From: Aotearoamyces nothofagi
Taxonomy: Eukaryota > Ascomycota > Leotiomycetes > Leotiales > Tympanidaceae
NCBI GenBank assembly: GCA_015345905.1
Contig: JADDTR010000021.1
Span: 434,001-498,000, forward strand
Direction: 5' to 3'
DNA: 64,000 bases
The translations under genes were made by a program, and so were the position numbers. The notes under the pieces were generated by a model. It was not told where the DNA came from. It worked only from the letters and a program-made list of their open reading frames with translations, and ran no database searches. Every line of letters starts with the position of its first letter. Position 1 is the first letter of the stretch. Positions 24,403-37,044 of the stretch are shown piece by piece.

Positions 24403-26380
24403 ACTGGCAGAATTCTACAGGGTATTTGATAGATAGTGGACAATCGCGGTCGCTGCTCATGGACAAAGGTATGTAATTGAGGTGTCGCAGCAGCTTCATC
24501 GCTCTTCAAAAGGGGCCCATCTTGACGAGATGACTCTCAGAGTAGTTGCACATAAGATAGCGTCAACCACCGCCAGGGACGCCAGGAAGTGCCTTCACCA
24601 GCTTCTCACACGGCCGACATGCCCATCTTTACTTCATAAGCAAGATAGATAGGGACGGAAGTCCCTAACACCGAGCACCTCTGTTATCGCCGACCCCGGG
24701 AATTACCAGAATCGACAGAATCGACAGAACAAGCTTTTCTACTTGCCGCTTCGGTTCCGTCCGTCTTCGTTCGGCCCTCTGCCCCTCGACGTCACCTCAA
24801 CCAATAACCGGAAATAGTGCGGGTTTATTACCGTTTTCCTTAGAGACGACATACAGTATTGTGCATGTGCAGCCTTTAGACCTTGGTGCAATTAATATAG
24901 CTAATAATCAAGTTTTATTATAAATCCGAAAGATACGCCACCTGATATAATAGAGTGGTGAAGTAACCATCTTCCTTTGATACACCCGTGGCTGATGAGC
25001 TTGGGGGCAATGCCAAACTCGACGTGCTCCGGCTGGTAGGCGTCGCTGCTTTGGCAGCATTGAAGACGTAGGTGAAGATGGGTAATGGTCCCGAAATGCT
25101 TTATCTGCTGAACCAGTCGACCTGCCTCTATACCAACAGTTATTTTCCCTCGCCCAGGATAGCCTTCAGCCTCCTAAGATAAATCGTGCTTTAGAACGAT
25201 GTTTCGCCGCCATAGACCTGCTACTGTTAATGTGCTGCTTTGCTAGAAGCAGCTAGCTCTGGCTCAATGTCTACTCAGGACTCACAGATGCGTTCTCTAG
25301 CAATACTCGTCGGAGGGCTGCAGCTTTATTGCTTATGTCCTGTACGGAAGTACTATACGCAAGACACAATACATACAATAACAGATCAGGCATCAAGGCA
25401 TAAACCCCCCAACACCGCGCTTAACCGCGTCTCATATTCACTTCCAACCCCCCCGACCCTTCATATACCTAAATAAACAAAATTTATTCCAACAAGCCGG
25501 GTGGTAGAGCGGTTAAGTAGGGAGATATGAGATTTGGATACCGCTACTCACCCGGCTTGTTTGGGGGGCACCTACAACATCGCCCTCCTCTCTCGAAAAG
25601 ATAACCAACACCGGGGCATTTACAACAATCCACCAACCGCGAGCCCCGGTTAGTAGTTTCTTTCCTAGAGTGATACAGCGGGTATCACTCGATGATGGTT
25701 TCTTTTGCCATTTTGCTCGACCGGGTTTTTTTAAGTTTTCTTTTTTGGCTTTTGGAGTGGTTGTGGATTTTTTGGTAGGCGAAGGATTGTGAGTGAATAT
25801 CAAAATCTACACTGCCACGTACAGGATTAAATTATGATAGATGGCCTCCTTCTATGGGCAATGCTTTATATAGCCTTGAACACCTGCTGCTTGCATCCCT
25901 CGAATAGTATTTTCTATAGCAATCTCTAACATATAAGAACAAACAGAAGACCCCTCCTAGTTGCGACCTGCTGTGGGCGATTGAATGCTGATGATGAACT
26001 ATGGGCTAAGAGTTTGACAAATTTTATCCTACAAACAGAATGCATGAATGAGTGACGTCGGCGCCAATCAAGAACACACAGCAGATACTTTAGGCTAGCC
26101 CTTGACAACACAGTCTGCAGCTGACGTGTATACAAACCAAACAGCAAACGGCACGAGCCATCCCGTACGCAAGGAAGCCTTATAAAACTCTCTGAGCGCC
26201 CAAGATTGGAACCCTATTATACAGAACTGCGTCAGTTGATCAATTGAGGGTATTTCATGACTCTGAATAATTTCGGTCAGAGAACTACATATACACGCTG
26301 TCCGTCTAAGCAAGAGTTCGCTTTGCCTCACAACAACATCAACCATACTGATAGGGATATAACAGTGTTCATTAACTAAA
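24403..26380. other. gene-free spacer with tRNA-like hairpin
   Basis: A nearly 2-kb spacer with the transporter promoter at its left end. It has an AT-rich patch near 24890-24950, the hairpin at 25493-25561 and a small inverted repeat ACCGGGGC / GCCCCGGT at about 25610-25651. No gene is supported. Confidence 0.45.
25493..25561. other. tRNA-like inverted repeat
   Basis: A near-perfect inverted repeat of about 22 bp. The left arm begins AACAAGCCGGGTGGTAGAGC and the right arm ends CTCACCCGGCTTGTT, with a ~26-nt loop. The left arm contains GTGGTAGAGCGGTTAAG, which looks like a tRNA D-arm/A box. No GGTTCGAATCC-type T-arm is present and the ~10-bp terminal stem is too long for a tRNA acceptor. It could be a degenerate tRNA, a tRNA-derived element or a foldback element end. 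Confidence 0.5.
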
Positions 26381-28718
26381 ATGGACGTGGACGAGGTTAC
26401 TTCACAATATTCGGAGCTGATTCGGCGTCAAAAACAGACATTGAAAGAAGCCAGAAAGCGCCAGGGCGAGCGACCCGGTGATCGAAAACCTCGCGAGTAT
26501 GCATACACCAAATTCATGTTGGCTCTTATGATGCGGAATGACGAGAACTCAGGCTATATGGTTCATTCATCCTTTATTCCGCCTGCATATTCACCCTGCA
26601 CCACGACAGCGGCTGAGCTAAAACATGTAGCAATCAAAGACCTTCAACTTGAGATACATCATCGAGGTACTTATCTACTGCTACGATGCATCACCCCCCC
26701 AAGCCGTATGACTGCCATTATGACACTCGCTGAGGACGAGAACGGGGATGTTGTGATGGTGCAGATATACCAGCAAGAGGACGAGGAAGTCCGACCAGCC
26801 ACTGACATCGTCAATACCGGAACAGTCATTCTAATTAAGGAACCTTACTTTAAGGTCATGGGCGACGGCGAGTATGGCTTGCGCGTAGACCATCTCTCCG
26901 ATATCGTGTATCTAAAGAGTAATGATGTCAAGATCCCTTCAGCTTGGCAACTACGAGCCACGGAGATCGAACAGTCGGCAGAGTCACTGAAGCTGGAAGG
27001 TAATGTGGCAATAAAAGAGGGTAGATTCTGGGATGCTATTAAAATGTAAGCATACTTTGCCTGAAATACGCTTCCCTTGCTAACTAACTATTTGGAAGTT
27101 ACACCGATGCATTAGTACAGTCAACTATGACGAAAGAAGTCGAAATTATCAAGCGTAACAGATCACTTGCCTATCTTCGAACGAGGCAATTTGATGCAGC
27201 TCTTTCTGATACCGGCTTTCCAAATTTCGACCAGAAATCTTCCGACAAGGCTATGTTCCGAGCCGCCGATGCCCTGTATAACCTTAGACAATTTGAAAAT
27301 TGTTGCCAGGTGCTCATTATGCTATGCAGCGGGTATCGACTCGATAATGTAGCCCAGGTAGCACTCGATCGTGCTCAAAGTCGGTTGAGAGAGCAGAAGA
27401 TCGGAGACTACAACTTTAAACTTCTCCAAGCACAAGCCAAGAAGATCCGACCTCCACACCTGGATTATGCTACGTATATTGGACCAGTCGAAGTAAGACA
27501 GACAGCATCTAAGGGCCGTGGCCTATTTCTTACAAAGGCTGTAAAGGCGGGTGACTTGTTGTTGTGCGAGAAGGCATTTGCCCATGCCCACGCCAAGGAG
27601 AAATCCGAAGAAGGGAAGGCGGGAAGCTCGAAGATCAGCCTATTGATCAACCCCATAACAGATCACGGCGTTATGGGCACACAAGCTGATCTACTTAAGA
27701 CCATTGTGCAAAAGTTGTACTACTGCCCTTCGCTTGCCTCAAATTTCACGGCTCTTTATCATGGAGATTATGAGAAGCTTGATATACGGGCTGTTGACGA
27801 GACGCCAATAGTTGACACGTAAGTTCACCTCTAAACTTCTATCTCTCGTCTGACACCATGTGCTCCAGCTTTCTTGTCGAACGAATTATCTCTTTCAACG
27901 TTTTCGGCTGTCCAGTCTCCAGCATAAATTCCTATACGAAAGGCCGTGATCGACGCCCTCTTTCAGATACCGAAGATAGGCCAGAGAAGGTGTATCATTC
28001 GTGTGGGATCTGGACCCAAGCATCATATATCAATCATAGCTGCCTTAGTAACGCCCGCCGCGCATTTATCGGCGATATGATGATTGTGCGCGCAACCCGT
28101 GATCTTGAAGCTGATACCAAAATCTCGTTCTGGTATCAATGCCCCATTTCTATCAGCGAGAAAGACATGCAAAAGAAGCTGAAACACTGGGGCTTTGTAT
28201 GCGAATGTGTCATATGCTCCGATGCTAGATCTACAAGTCCTGCTATCCTAAGGAAGCGACAGGTGTTGAGGGGCAGCCTGAAGCAGGCGTTCAATCAATC
28301 ATCATGGCGTGGCGCCCAGTTGCCAAAGATCGAACGCCTGCTTGAGGAATTGAATCAGACATACTTGAAGCCCGCAGACGAGATCCCTCGCCTTTTACTC
28401 TGGGACCCGCAGCTAGCCCTGACACATATGCATGCGTCTCAGAACCAGATGGGAAAATGCATAGACGCGGCTGGGAAGGTTCTCACATCGCTAGGCTTTG
28501 TCGTATCTGGCGCAGATTCTTCACAGGCACCCTTTTCAATCCGCAAGTGGGGGCTGGTGGTGAATGATCTAGCCGAAACATTCTTGCTTCTCCGAACTGG
28601 CTTTGGAGCAATCGGAGCTACGAGAGACGCAGCGCAAGCAGAGGATTATGCAAGGACTACGTATAAGATGATCGTCGGCGAAGACATCTCTTTTGATAGA
28701 GTGCACAAGGAGAATTAG
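26381..28718 (+). CDS. TPR- and SET-domain protein (SMYD-like)
   Basis: A predicted protein lysine methyltransferase of the fungal TPR-SET group. Three exons (26381-27045, 27099-27818, 27869-28718) give 744 aa. The N-terminal ~200 residues are specific to this group. TPR-like helices follow around residues 195-340 (EQSAESLKLEGNVAIKEGRF, IKRNRSLAYLRTRQFDAAL). The SET domain starts near 350 with VEVRQTASKGRGLFLTKAVKAGDLLL, is split by an insertion, and resumes with YINHSC (517-520) and ATRDLEADTKISFWY. A post-SET-like cysteine cluster CECVIC follows. Intron 1 uses the acceptor that restores AIKIYTDALVQS. The target substrate is unknown. Confidence 0.92.
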
Positions 28719-29177
28719 AGATAATAGCAACCGTCGTGCAGCCCTTGCCAATCAATGATGTAATAAAACAGTCTGTTAGGGATTTGTCCAAGGCGCAGTA
28801 TCTTTGAAATGAATAGACTAACTTATGTTAGACCGATCTCCTGGATTATCGGACAGACTCCCGGACTAAATACTATTGTTTTATATAAACCCTCTAATAA
28901 TAGAATCTGGATTACGATACAGTCTCAATAGGGGCTAGCTATCGCTATAATCACGTGCGCCTTACACCCCACCCCTATTCCTCAGGTGAGGAACGTTTAG
29001 TCTGCCGTAAGGTGGCTCGGCAATTCCCTTTTACATGTGATCAGTAAGAAACTTCGAAAAGGCCCCAAGAACTATAAATCCAACAAAACCCAATATAATT
29101 CTATTCCTCTGTCCGAGAAATTGCTTTCTTTAAATATCCTGTCAGACGCCATGTTGATCCTTCAAGGGCCTTATAAT
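28719..29177. other. convergent intergenic region
   Basis: The 3' regions of the SET-domain gene (plus) and the PhoD-like gene (minus) meet here. AT-rich around 28860-28920. No gene seen. Confidence 0.45.
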
Positions 29178-31369
29178 CTATCCCCACAAGAAACCTGTAC
29201 TCCATTTCATACCGGCAGTATGCGGAGAAAGTAGGACTGTTGACCAAGTCTCCTTTCCATCAATGAATAACCGGAAATTCAAGGTGCTCTGATCGCCCGC
29301 GTCGGGACTCTCAATAGTAACCACGCCGAACTTCGAGTTGCCTTCTGGGATGTATCTAACGACTCGTTAATAGCGGCTTATGGTACGAAACGAGAAGCAA
29401 TGAATAAAAGACTTACTTAATTAGAACATCCTGCTCATCGGTCTGTCGATATGTTGGGATAGGTAGATAAAACTGACTTAACGGACTTGTTGAAAATTCA
29501 TGAACAGTTGCGGATAAAGGCCACTTGCTCTCTGGCGGTGGTGGAAAAGCCGTCGCGGCGAACTCGTGCCTGTCGCCGGAAAGGACAACAACGCCAACAC
29601 CTCCCTTGAGGCCAACATCCCACATCGCTTCAAGGATCTTCTGACGCTCATTCAAGTACCCAGCCCAAGTGTCTTTGCTATTAACACGCCAATTCTGAGT
29701 GAAAGGGATTGAGCTTGCGACGAATTTCCATTTGACGCCTTTGGGAACAGGACGGCGTAAGAAGGCTAAAAGATCCGCGAGTTGCTGTTGCCCAAGCATA
29801 GATTTATCAGTGGAATTTAGCGAAATCTTGTCTCTATATCTCCTTGTGTCTAGCATGAAAAAGCTGGCAGGGCCTTGAGTGAATTCAAAATATGTCGCGT
29901 CTTTACGGGCTCTGTTGAATATACCAGCACCGCCTGCTACTGGAGGGTTCGTAGAGGCCTGGTAGTGGTGCCAAGGATCAGTCGCATTTTTGTAAAGACT
30001 AGTTTCTCCAAGATCATAGTCATTCGCAATTTCATGGTCATCAAGCACGTGAATCCAGCTGAGATTTTGACCAACCGCAGGCCAGTCTGGAGATGCATAG
30101 ACTTGGCGATACTCCCGTCTGTAGTCTTCCACGCTGGAACCAAAGCGTGTGGGGACGTCAATGTAAATAAAATCTCCAAGAAAGAGCATGAATTGAGCTC
30201 CAAGGGATGGTAGAACCTTGGCTAAATGCTTGAATCCAGGTATGCTGAGTGGATGGTCAACAGGATTATACGGAAATCGTGGGATAATGCAGCTTGAAGA
30301 CAGAAATGTGAATTTGCCGTTGTTCAATCTTGATGGGACACCCGGTCGAGGAGCGCTCTTGAAGGTGCCAGAGTGCTTAGACTAGATTAGTATTTATAAC
30401 ACAATACACACACGTTGCTTACATTGTTACTAGTAACCCATTCAAAGACAGTTTCTTGATAGGACCGGAGTGGGATGGTAAGGACTGCAGTGTAATCTGT
30501 AGCATTGCTTAGATGATCAATTCCTCCCACCGACTGCCAGCTAGGCACGCTGCCTGAAAGCCCATCTGGTTGGGAAATTCTCAAAGAGACATAGATTGGC
30601 AACTTTGACTGATCTGGCTCTCTTACGAGTAGCTTTGCTTCTGAGTCTGATACGTACCCGATGCGCGCAAAGGATAAACCCTCACTTGGGTAGAACACCC
30701 TTCGTCGATAAACCAGATCTGTAACTGCAAGGACTAGGCCGATATTGATGAAGAGGGTAATCAGTGATAAAAGTGAGCTTGTTGGACTCGGTAACCCAAT
30801 CAACAATGTGCGCCAGAGTTTGGCAGACTTTTCTTCGAGCACAATTGTCTCATCAATCTTAACATCCTCCTCAATATGTGTCGGCTTGTCAGCGCCTGGA
30901 ATATTACTGGTGTGAGCAGCGGTTGATGCTGTCGTGGAAGGTTGGTCCTCTACCACAACATCTGTAATCGTAATGTCTACATCGTCCGCGATGATATTGT
31001 ACTGGGCTTGCGTAAGGAAGCGCGAGATGAAAGCTGTGAATATTAGATATTTGCCCTTTAGCATGAAGAGAGTATGGAAGCTGGTAATGTATCAATGCAC
31101 ACCCTTGGGTAGCGTACCTGGAATATAGAATGCGAAGGCTGTATAGACGACGGAATGGAACATCTTAAAGAGTCAGCACAAACTGGCTGACAACAGGGTC
31201 AATAAAGAGGTATGCTTACATAACCTGGGAACTGTCAATATTTTATTTAGTAATGTATTCTCCTTCTCTGCTGATGATGTAGAGAACGTACCCATCTCAA
31301 AAAGATATACGTGGCGATGCGCAGGACGATGGAGCTCAAGGCTGCGACCTTGTCTTGGAAGGAAGACAT
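29178..31369 (-). CDS. PhoD-like membrane-anchored metallophosphatase
   Basis: An alkaline phosphatase D-like metallophosphoesterase with an N-terminal membrane part. Six exons (31369-31292, 31231-31220, 31163-31118, 31033-30423, 30375-29417, 29355-29178) give 627 aa. Exon 2 is a 12-nt micro-exon encoding FPGY between FLRW and MFHSVVY, with GT-AG introns on both sides. The N-terminal half has hydrophobic stretches (MFHSVVYTAFAFYIPAF and TSSLLSLITLFINIGLVLAV). The catalytic half has LGDFIYIDVPTRFG, the metal-binding DDHEIANDYD, FFMLDTRRYRD and SGDRHEFAA. The protein ends with VLLSPHTAGMKWSTGFLWG. The likely site is an internal membrane with the phosphatase domain lumenal or extracellular. Its substrate is unknown. 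Confidence 0.92.
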
Positions 31370-32856
31370 CATTACGGGCCCGATATTAAGCAGCTCATGG
31401 AGGATTGAGAGCTTGCGCAGCTCCAGATGGAGAGGAGGAGGAAGATGAGGAGGAAGATGAGGAGGAAGATGAGGAGGAGGAGGATGAGGAGGGAGAAATT
31501 GGTTGTCGCAAACCCTGTGGGCTCCTTGCTCCAGTGCAGCCCTTCCGGGCTTCCTGGCGCGTCAGCAGTGTCAGTGCCTCAATAAAGCTGTACTGTAGCC
31601 TCAGTGGCTCGCAATCCCCGGAACCGAGCAACGTCATGCGATTCCTGTCCCGGCGGCTTCCCGCCCAAGCTATCTCATACCTTAATTCCCTCGGACTTGG
31701 CAGATTCGTGCGGGTCAGACCCCTGGGGCGGCCGATTCTGCATTGTCGGCGCGCCGGTAATAGATAATATCAACAGCCTCATTGTGGTTTGATATGCCCT
31801 GCTGCGAAATGCAGCACAGATCAACCTTCGCAGCTCTGCATTGCGATGATTCTCAACAACCCATCTCCACTCGAGATGCTCATCTTTGGATTGATACACT
31901 GCGACACTGACCGACATGCTGAGGGCTAAAATTAGGCTAACGTCTAAAGCTTCAGACTCTGGGTTCCGGACAGGACGCGATGACTACACTACACAGTATC
32001 CCTTCCTCGCTGGCGTAGGCTATCTCGACGAAGACCTCTTTGAAGGCGAAGCTCTGGTTTTGTACCCTACCAACTTCTGTGGAATCAGAAAAGTCTGCTC
32101 ATATCAGCATGATTATCCGTTGGCTATTCAAGGGCACTCGACGCCTTGGCTGGCTATAACCAAGGTGTTACAGGTGCTTTCGCTATTTTGAGTTTACCAT
32201 GCAACGGCGAGTTATGCTCAACGGGCCACGTTGCTGATACCTGATGCGATTTTACTGCCCGTTAGTCTCGGACTACAAAACATCACAGAAGTGCTTTAAC
32301 GTGTCGTGTACCCTTTCATGGGTTGCTCCTACAACCAAGTTGCTATATCGCAAAGCGTGCAGCGACCTTACCATGGCACGAGTATCCAAGTCTTATACAT
32401 ATACAGCACTCAAAAATCTCCCACATCTACGAATTGCCAAGATCCCACCCTCAATAGAAACTCTAACGCCGCGATCGATAAACTTCAGGTTTTGAATATT
32501 TACCCATCTTGCCAATGACGGTAGGGCTTTCATTAGAGCTCTAGCATGACTTGCGCAGCCACTATACTCTAACTCTATACTAAATAGAAGATGAGATTCC
32601 AGGACGCGAGTCTAGATCTTTGAACATACCTCACTACGCTACAGAGTAATGGTGTAGTTGATCTCCATGGAAAGCGCGATCCTTGTTCTGAGGCCTGGAT
32701 TAAATTCCTGAATGCTCTCTTCGACTTCTATTATTCTTTTTATATTATCTATTACCCGCTTTCACTTTACTTATACCTACTCATACTCTCCCTTCATCAG
32801 CTCCCTATAGCTAATATCATCAGTCAATTATCTATTTGACGTCCTCGAATTCCAAA
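31370..32856. promoter_or_regulatory. divergent spacer, PhoD-like gene / aquaporin
   Basis: A 1487-bp region between two divergent starts. Near the PhoD-like start it carries a purine-rich GAGGAGGAAGAT-type repeat (31428-31496). The rest has no supportable gene, and its open frames are short or repeat-driven. Confidence 0.45.
31428..31496. repeat. purine-rich GAGGAGGAAGAT-type tandem repeat
   Basis: About 70 bases of almost pure purine built from GAGGAGGAAGAT and GAGGAGGAG units, lying 60-125 bp upstream of the PhoD-like start codon. On either strand it produces Glu/Asp- or Ser-rich false frames. Confidence 0.85.
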
Positions 32857-33927
32857 ATGAATACAAATGCACCCGGAGATCTGAACAGTGTGGCAAACAC
32901 TGCCGCGGGGTTCATCAATCGCGCATTGCGACGATTCCCGCCATCCGCTCGAGGCCACATAGTTGCCGTCCTGGGAGAGTTTGCCGGTACTATCTTCTTC
33001 CTGTTCTTTGCATTTGCTGGAACGCAAGTTGCCAACATCTCTTCGAACACGAACACTGGAACTACAGTTATTACAACCACTGCACAGAAGACTCCCCAAC
33101 AACTGCTCTATATAAGCCTTGCATTTGGATTCTCTCTGGCTGTCAATGCGTGGGTTTATTTTAGAATATCTGGTGGTCTTTTCAGTGAGTTTGATGATCA
33201 CTAGTAATTCATATGGCTTGGCACCTGGCTCATCTAGACAGATCCTGCGGTCACAGTTGGAATGGTACTTATTGGTGCAATTACTCTTGCTCGCGGAGCA
33301 TTGCTCTTTGTGACTCAGATCCTTGGTGGTATTGTTGCAGCAGCTCTGGTTTCAGCACTCTTCACGGGAGGTCTGAATGTCAGCACCACCCTCAATGATA
33401 CCACAAGCTTGGCCCAAGGCACAATTATCGAAATGATATTGACCGCACAACTTGTGTTTACAATCTTTATGCTTGCTGCTGAAAAGCATACCGGTAATTG
33501 TAAGTGCTTTGATATTCAGTTGCAAGGAGAAGTACTAATAAATAACAGTCATTGCGCCCGTTGGAATTGGCCTCTCACTCTTCATAGCTGAGCTCACTGG
33601 TGAGCTAGATTCGTAATATGCCAGTTGCGTAGGCTGACATTCCAAGGTGTCTTCTGGACAGGAGGTTCGCTCAACCCAGCACGATCATTCGGGCCTGCTG
33701 TTGTCGTCCACTCTTTCGAGAGCTACCACTGGATATACTGGGTTGGGCCAATGGCGGGCTCGGTACTCGCCGTGCTGATCTACAAAGTGATCAAAGCACT
33801 GGAATACGAGTCGGCCAACCCTGATCCTGAACTCGGACCTGCACCACCGGCACATCCTCCCGTAAACACCTTTGTGCCGAGAGACCAGGATCAACAAGGT
33901 GCACTTCTGCCAAAAGCTGCCGTCTGA
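32857..33927 (+). CDS. aquaporin (MIP family water channel)
   Basis: A six-span water channel for the plasma membrane. Four exons (32857-33184, 33242-33499, 33549-33599, 33647-33927) give 305 aa. The first NPA is at residues 110-112 (NPAVTVG) and the second at 222-224 (NPARSFGP), with the selectivity-filter Arg at 225. Other landmarks are [40 protein letters not shown] and [19 protein letters not shown]. The Asp normally found after the second NPA in aquaglyceroporins is absent, which favours an orthodox water channel. The ATG at 32857 is chosen because nothing in frame upstream is an ATG. Intron 3 (33600-33646) is only 47 nt. Confidence 0.94.
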
Positions 33928-34785
33928 TCTGTAGTTGCGAAGGAGCAAGAGTGGGAGAACGTCCTCTGTTTCAGGTGCCGACACTGCACAGTAGCAAATA
34001 ATAAGGAGATGTAGCTATTGCACTTTCTAGGAGGACTGTAATGCACTTATCTATGATCTATGCTGGGCTCCTTATCCCTATCTCTGAAGCATGGGAATCA
34101 CAATCTACTGCTCCATTCATCGAGGCAAGGTAGAGACGGAGATTGTCATAGGTGACCGTCCTATGCGTCTATCCAGCCTCACTCCTTTGCATCACAACGA
34201 ACCCTGTGCATCTCCCGTGCTAAACCGGTTACTTCTGCCATCCCACTACTAGACAAATGTAGTAAGAGGAGAGGTTTCAAAATGAGGAGATGGAGCGTCC
34301 TTTCGAGTATCTACCTAACAGCTTTCCGGGAAGAGCGAGTCGTCTGCCCAGATAGATCTCGTATAGACCGCGCCTTTGACTGGTGGTAATGGGATTACAA
34401 CAGTCATCGCCGATACGTATTCTCATTTTTATTTTGCGGAATTTCCGTTTCTGCTTCTGTCATTGGACTATATATTTTCTTGCATTGGGAACGTCTCGTA
34501 AGTATTTCTCCAAAGACTAATGTTCCTTGGAAACTAAATGGGAAATTCTAACGTCACGTTAGGATCCTTCAGCTGACATGATCTTCTCAAAAGATTCTAT
34601 CTCGTTTCGGATCCTACCAACCTCAAAGTAACCATCACCTAAACTATGTATGAATCCATCAAGTTCCCTTCGATAAAAATATAATACTGCCTATATATCC
34701 CCCTTGTTTGCTGTAGCACTGAGCAAGATAATCGAAACTCCACGATGTCACACAGTGTGTTAGGCCTAGAACACCCTCAATTATC
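33928..34785. other. convergent intergenic region
   Basis: The 3' ends of the aquaporin (plus) and the Clr5-domain gene (minus) face each other across 858 bp. No gene or repeat is recognised. Confidence 0.45.
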
Positions 34786-36072
34786 TCAGCGGTCGGCTGT
34801 AGGAAAGTAACAGCTTCGTTGGAGCGCCATATATTCATACGATAGAATCCAATCTTTTAAGAGATCCAATAGAGCCACCGGATGCTCAATGCCTAGTACT
34901 TTGGTTTTCTGGTTGTATAATTGCCGAAAGATTTCTTCGCACACTGAGTATCGATGTTGATCTAGTAAGGATAAAGGCAAGGCTGATTTTGCGGCCACAA
35001 TGCTGTCTGAAGTATGTTAATTGTAGTTCCTGGATGATAAAATACATCGTTACCATCTCCTAGAGACATCTCATCCCAAAAGGGCATCATAACGGTCTGA
35101 GGAGTGCTTTGGTTTAGAAGAGGTGAAGCTGGATTTACTGTCAACACCAATGGCCCGATGCCGCACCATCCTTCTGTTTTATATAGGATTTGCGTAAGTA
35201 ATGGGGCCCCGGAAGTATTGGTAGTCTGCGCGAAAGGGTTTAGGTAGCCAGCAGGGCTGGGAGAAACCCGAGGAGAAACCCGAGGAGAAACTCGAGGAGA
35301 AACACGAGGAGAAACCCGAGGAGTAACCAGAGGAGAAACCCGAGGAGAAATTCTGCAGGTATCAAAAGGTGAGGGCGAACGCGTATTTGACGAGATCCTG
35401 TGTTTTTTATGTAGTTTGGGCGACTTGGCACATTTGCTCAACGGGGTGTAGCAAACGATAACAGAGGGCGTTCGTGTGTGTTCTCGCATATTAACGGCAC
35501 TCTCGACCGTTGACTGACGAAAGCCTTCCTTCAAGAAGGCTGCATAGGAGTCCATCGTCTTTCCAGCACCTCCACTTCTCTTTTCCCATCGCTGTATCTT
35601 TGAAAGCTTGACTTCCCGATTTCGCACCCTGAATCTGCTCCTCTTCCCTTCCCTTGCCCTCTCATTTCGTTTGCGTACGATCGCCCGCATCTCTTTCGTC
35701 TTGACCTTCTTCTCGAACCCCCATTCTCGGATCTTACGATCGAATTGCCTCTTTCTAATAACATCTTTAGCTAAAGCTACCTATCTGGAGACAGGTTAAT
35801 GATATAAATAGACCATCTTACGTTGGGAAAAAGCCATGTTCATGATTAAGGGCCTCCGCGATAAAGTTGAAGGGCTTGTCTTCTATGTTCCAAAGGTAGT
35901 TAATAACCGGTCTCTTGGACTCCCAGTTATCATCAGAGTACTGTGCTCGCCGGCATGATTGTACATTTGGAACTATTCCTGGTTGAGTGATATGTTGCTG
36001 AGATTGGAAGGATGATGAGCCAAGTATGGCAGAGGACAAGGCTGAGAGATCTACCACCGTTTCATCTTCCAT
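34786..36072 (-). CDS. Clr5-domain protein with RVSP repeat tract
   Basis: A fungal protein with an N-terminal Clr5 domain, a helical DNA-binding-like module common in ascomycete accessory proteins. Three exons (36072-35822, 35754-35054, 35006-34786) give 390 aa. The Clr5 domain spans about residues 49-105: NWESKRPVINYLW, then HEHGFFPTKRQFDRKIREWG and a Lys/Arg-rich end. The 67-nt first intron must end at 35755-35756. Every other acceptor brings an in-frame stop, and this one restores GFFPTKRQFDRKIREWG. Residues ~218-250 are a tandem PRVS repeat encoded by a 12-bp minisatellite. The C-terminus (QLYNQKTKVLGIEHPVALL) resembles a single TPR-like unit of longer Clr5 proteins, so this may be a shortened family member. 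Its function is unknown. Confidence 0.82.
35261..35356. repeat. coding 12-bp minisatellite, eight units
   Basis: Eight tandem units of GAGAAACCCGAG (plus-strand view) with few changes, in frame inside exon 2 of the Clr5-domain gene. They encode repeats of Arg-Val-Ser-Pro. Unit-number changes would lengthen the protein by four residues without shifting the frame. Confidence 0.9.
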
Positions 36073-37044
36073 GGTTGTATCTCGAGAGCTGAATGCTCCC
36101 TTAGATATGGATATAGCGGATATAGATTATACTCAAGTGTTTTTGTCTGTGTAGCGGTGCCGAACGGTGGAAACAAGAGGCATACATAAGAACCTGAGAA
36201 ATGTGACGGCAGCGGGGATGTCTGGGGGGGGGGGCCGAGTGTCGGCGGCTTGGGATTGGATATCAAAAGCACTCTGCATTAGCGGTATATGCATGCACAA
36301 GCACGGCAACAAGGCTCACGTGTACTTGTACAGTAAGCGACATGATTTACCAAAGACCCGCGCATACGGAAGACCAGCCGGGCCGGACAGCAGGCAGATC
36401 GTGCAGCCAGTCCTGACCTGGGACTTACAAGATCCCACAGCCAGGTGCTTTATGAGAACAATGCATTGTACCAAATAAACCCCGAGTTCTCAGCCGCCCA
36501 GCAAAGAAACACGCATCTGCACGCTTCACCACCAGTCTTAAAAACCCCCCGTCAGATATGCCATTACCACCCGGGAGCTGCCATATACTTTCCAAGCCGC
36601 CAATGTTTGAAGTCATATCGACAAACGCGCACAATCCCCCAGTTCCAGCCCGATCTTGGCGTAATAACCGCAAGGCAGCCCAAGTCCACCATCCCTGAAT
36701 CACCGATGATGGCCCAAAAGAACCTCGCATTGTACGCGATGATCGCGAAGTGTTCAGTCAACAAATCCCCCCAGGCCCTGCAATCAGCTCAGGCAACAAA
36801 AACACCATGCAGGAGTGAATAGGAAGACAGATACACATAATGAATGTTGAGTTTGCCTTGAATAGTGAATGACAAAAGATCCAAGCATACGCAATATAGA
36901 GTCATGGCATGCTCTTGACAAACATGATTCCATATGTACCAGTTCTATAAGAACAAGACAACGGACTCTCCTCTCCTCCACTTGTGCATACTTGTCAAAA
37001 CATCCAAGATCCATACTGCTTTTATCCTATCTAATTCCCAAAAA
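36073..37044. promoter_or_regulatory. divergent spacer, Clr5 gene / hypothetical gene
   Basis: A 972-bp region carrying both upstream regions. A run of nine or more Gs lies near 36224-36232. Overlapping open frames on both strands show no recognisable motif. Confidence 0.4.

Noticed and set aside
31395-31767. Ser-rich and Glu/Asp-rich frames
   Set aside because: They are produced by the purine repeat at 31428-31496 and have no conserved feature.
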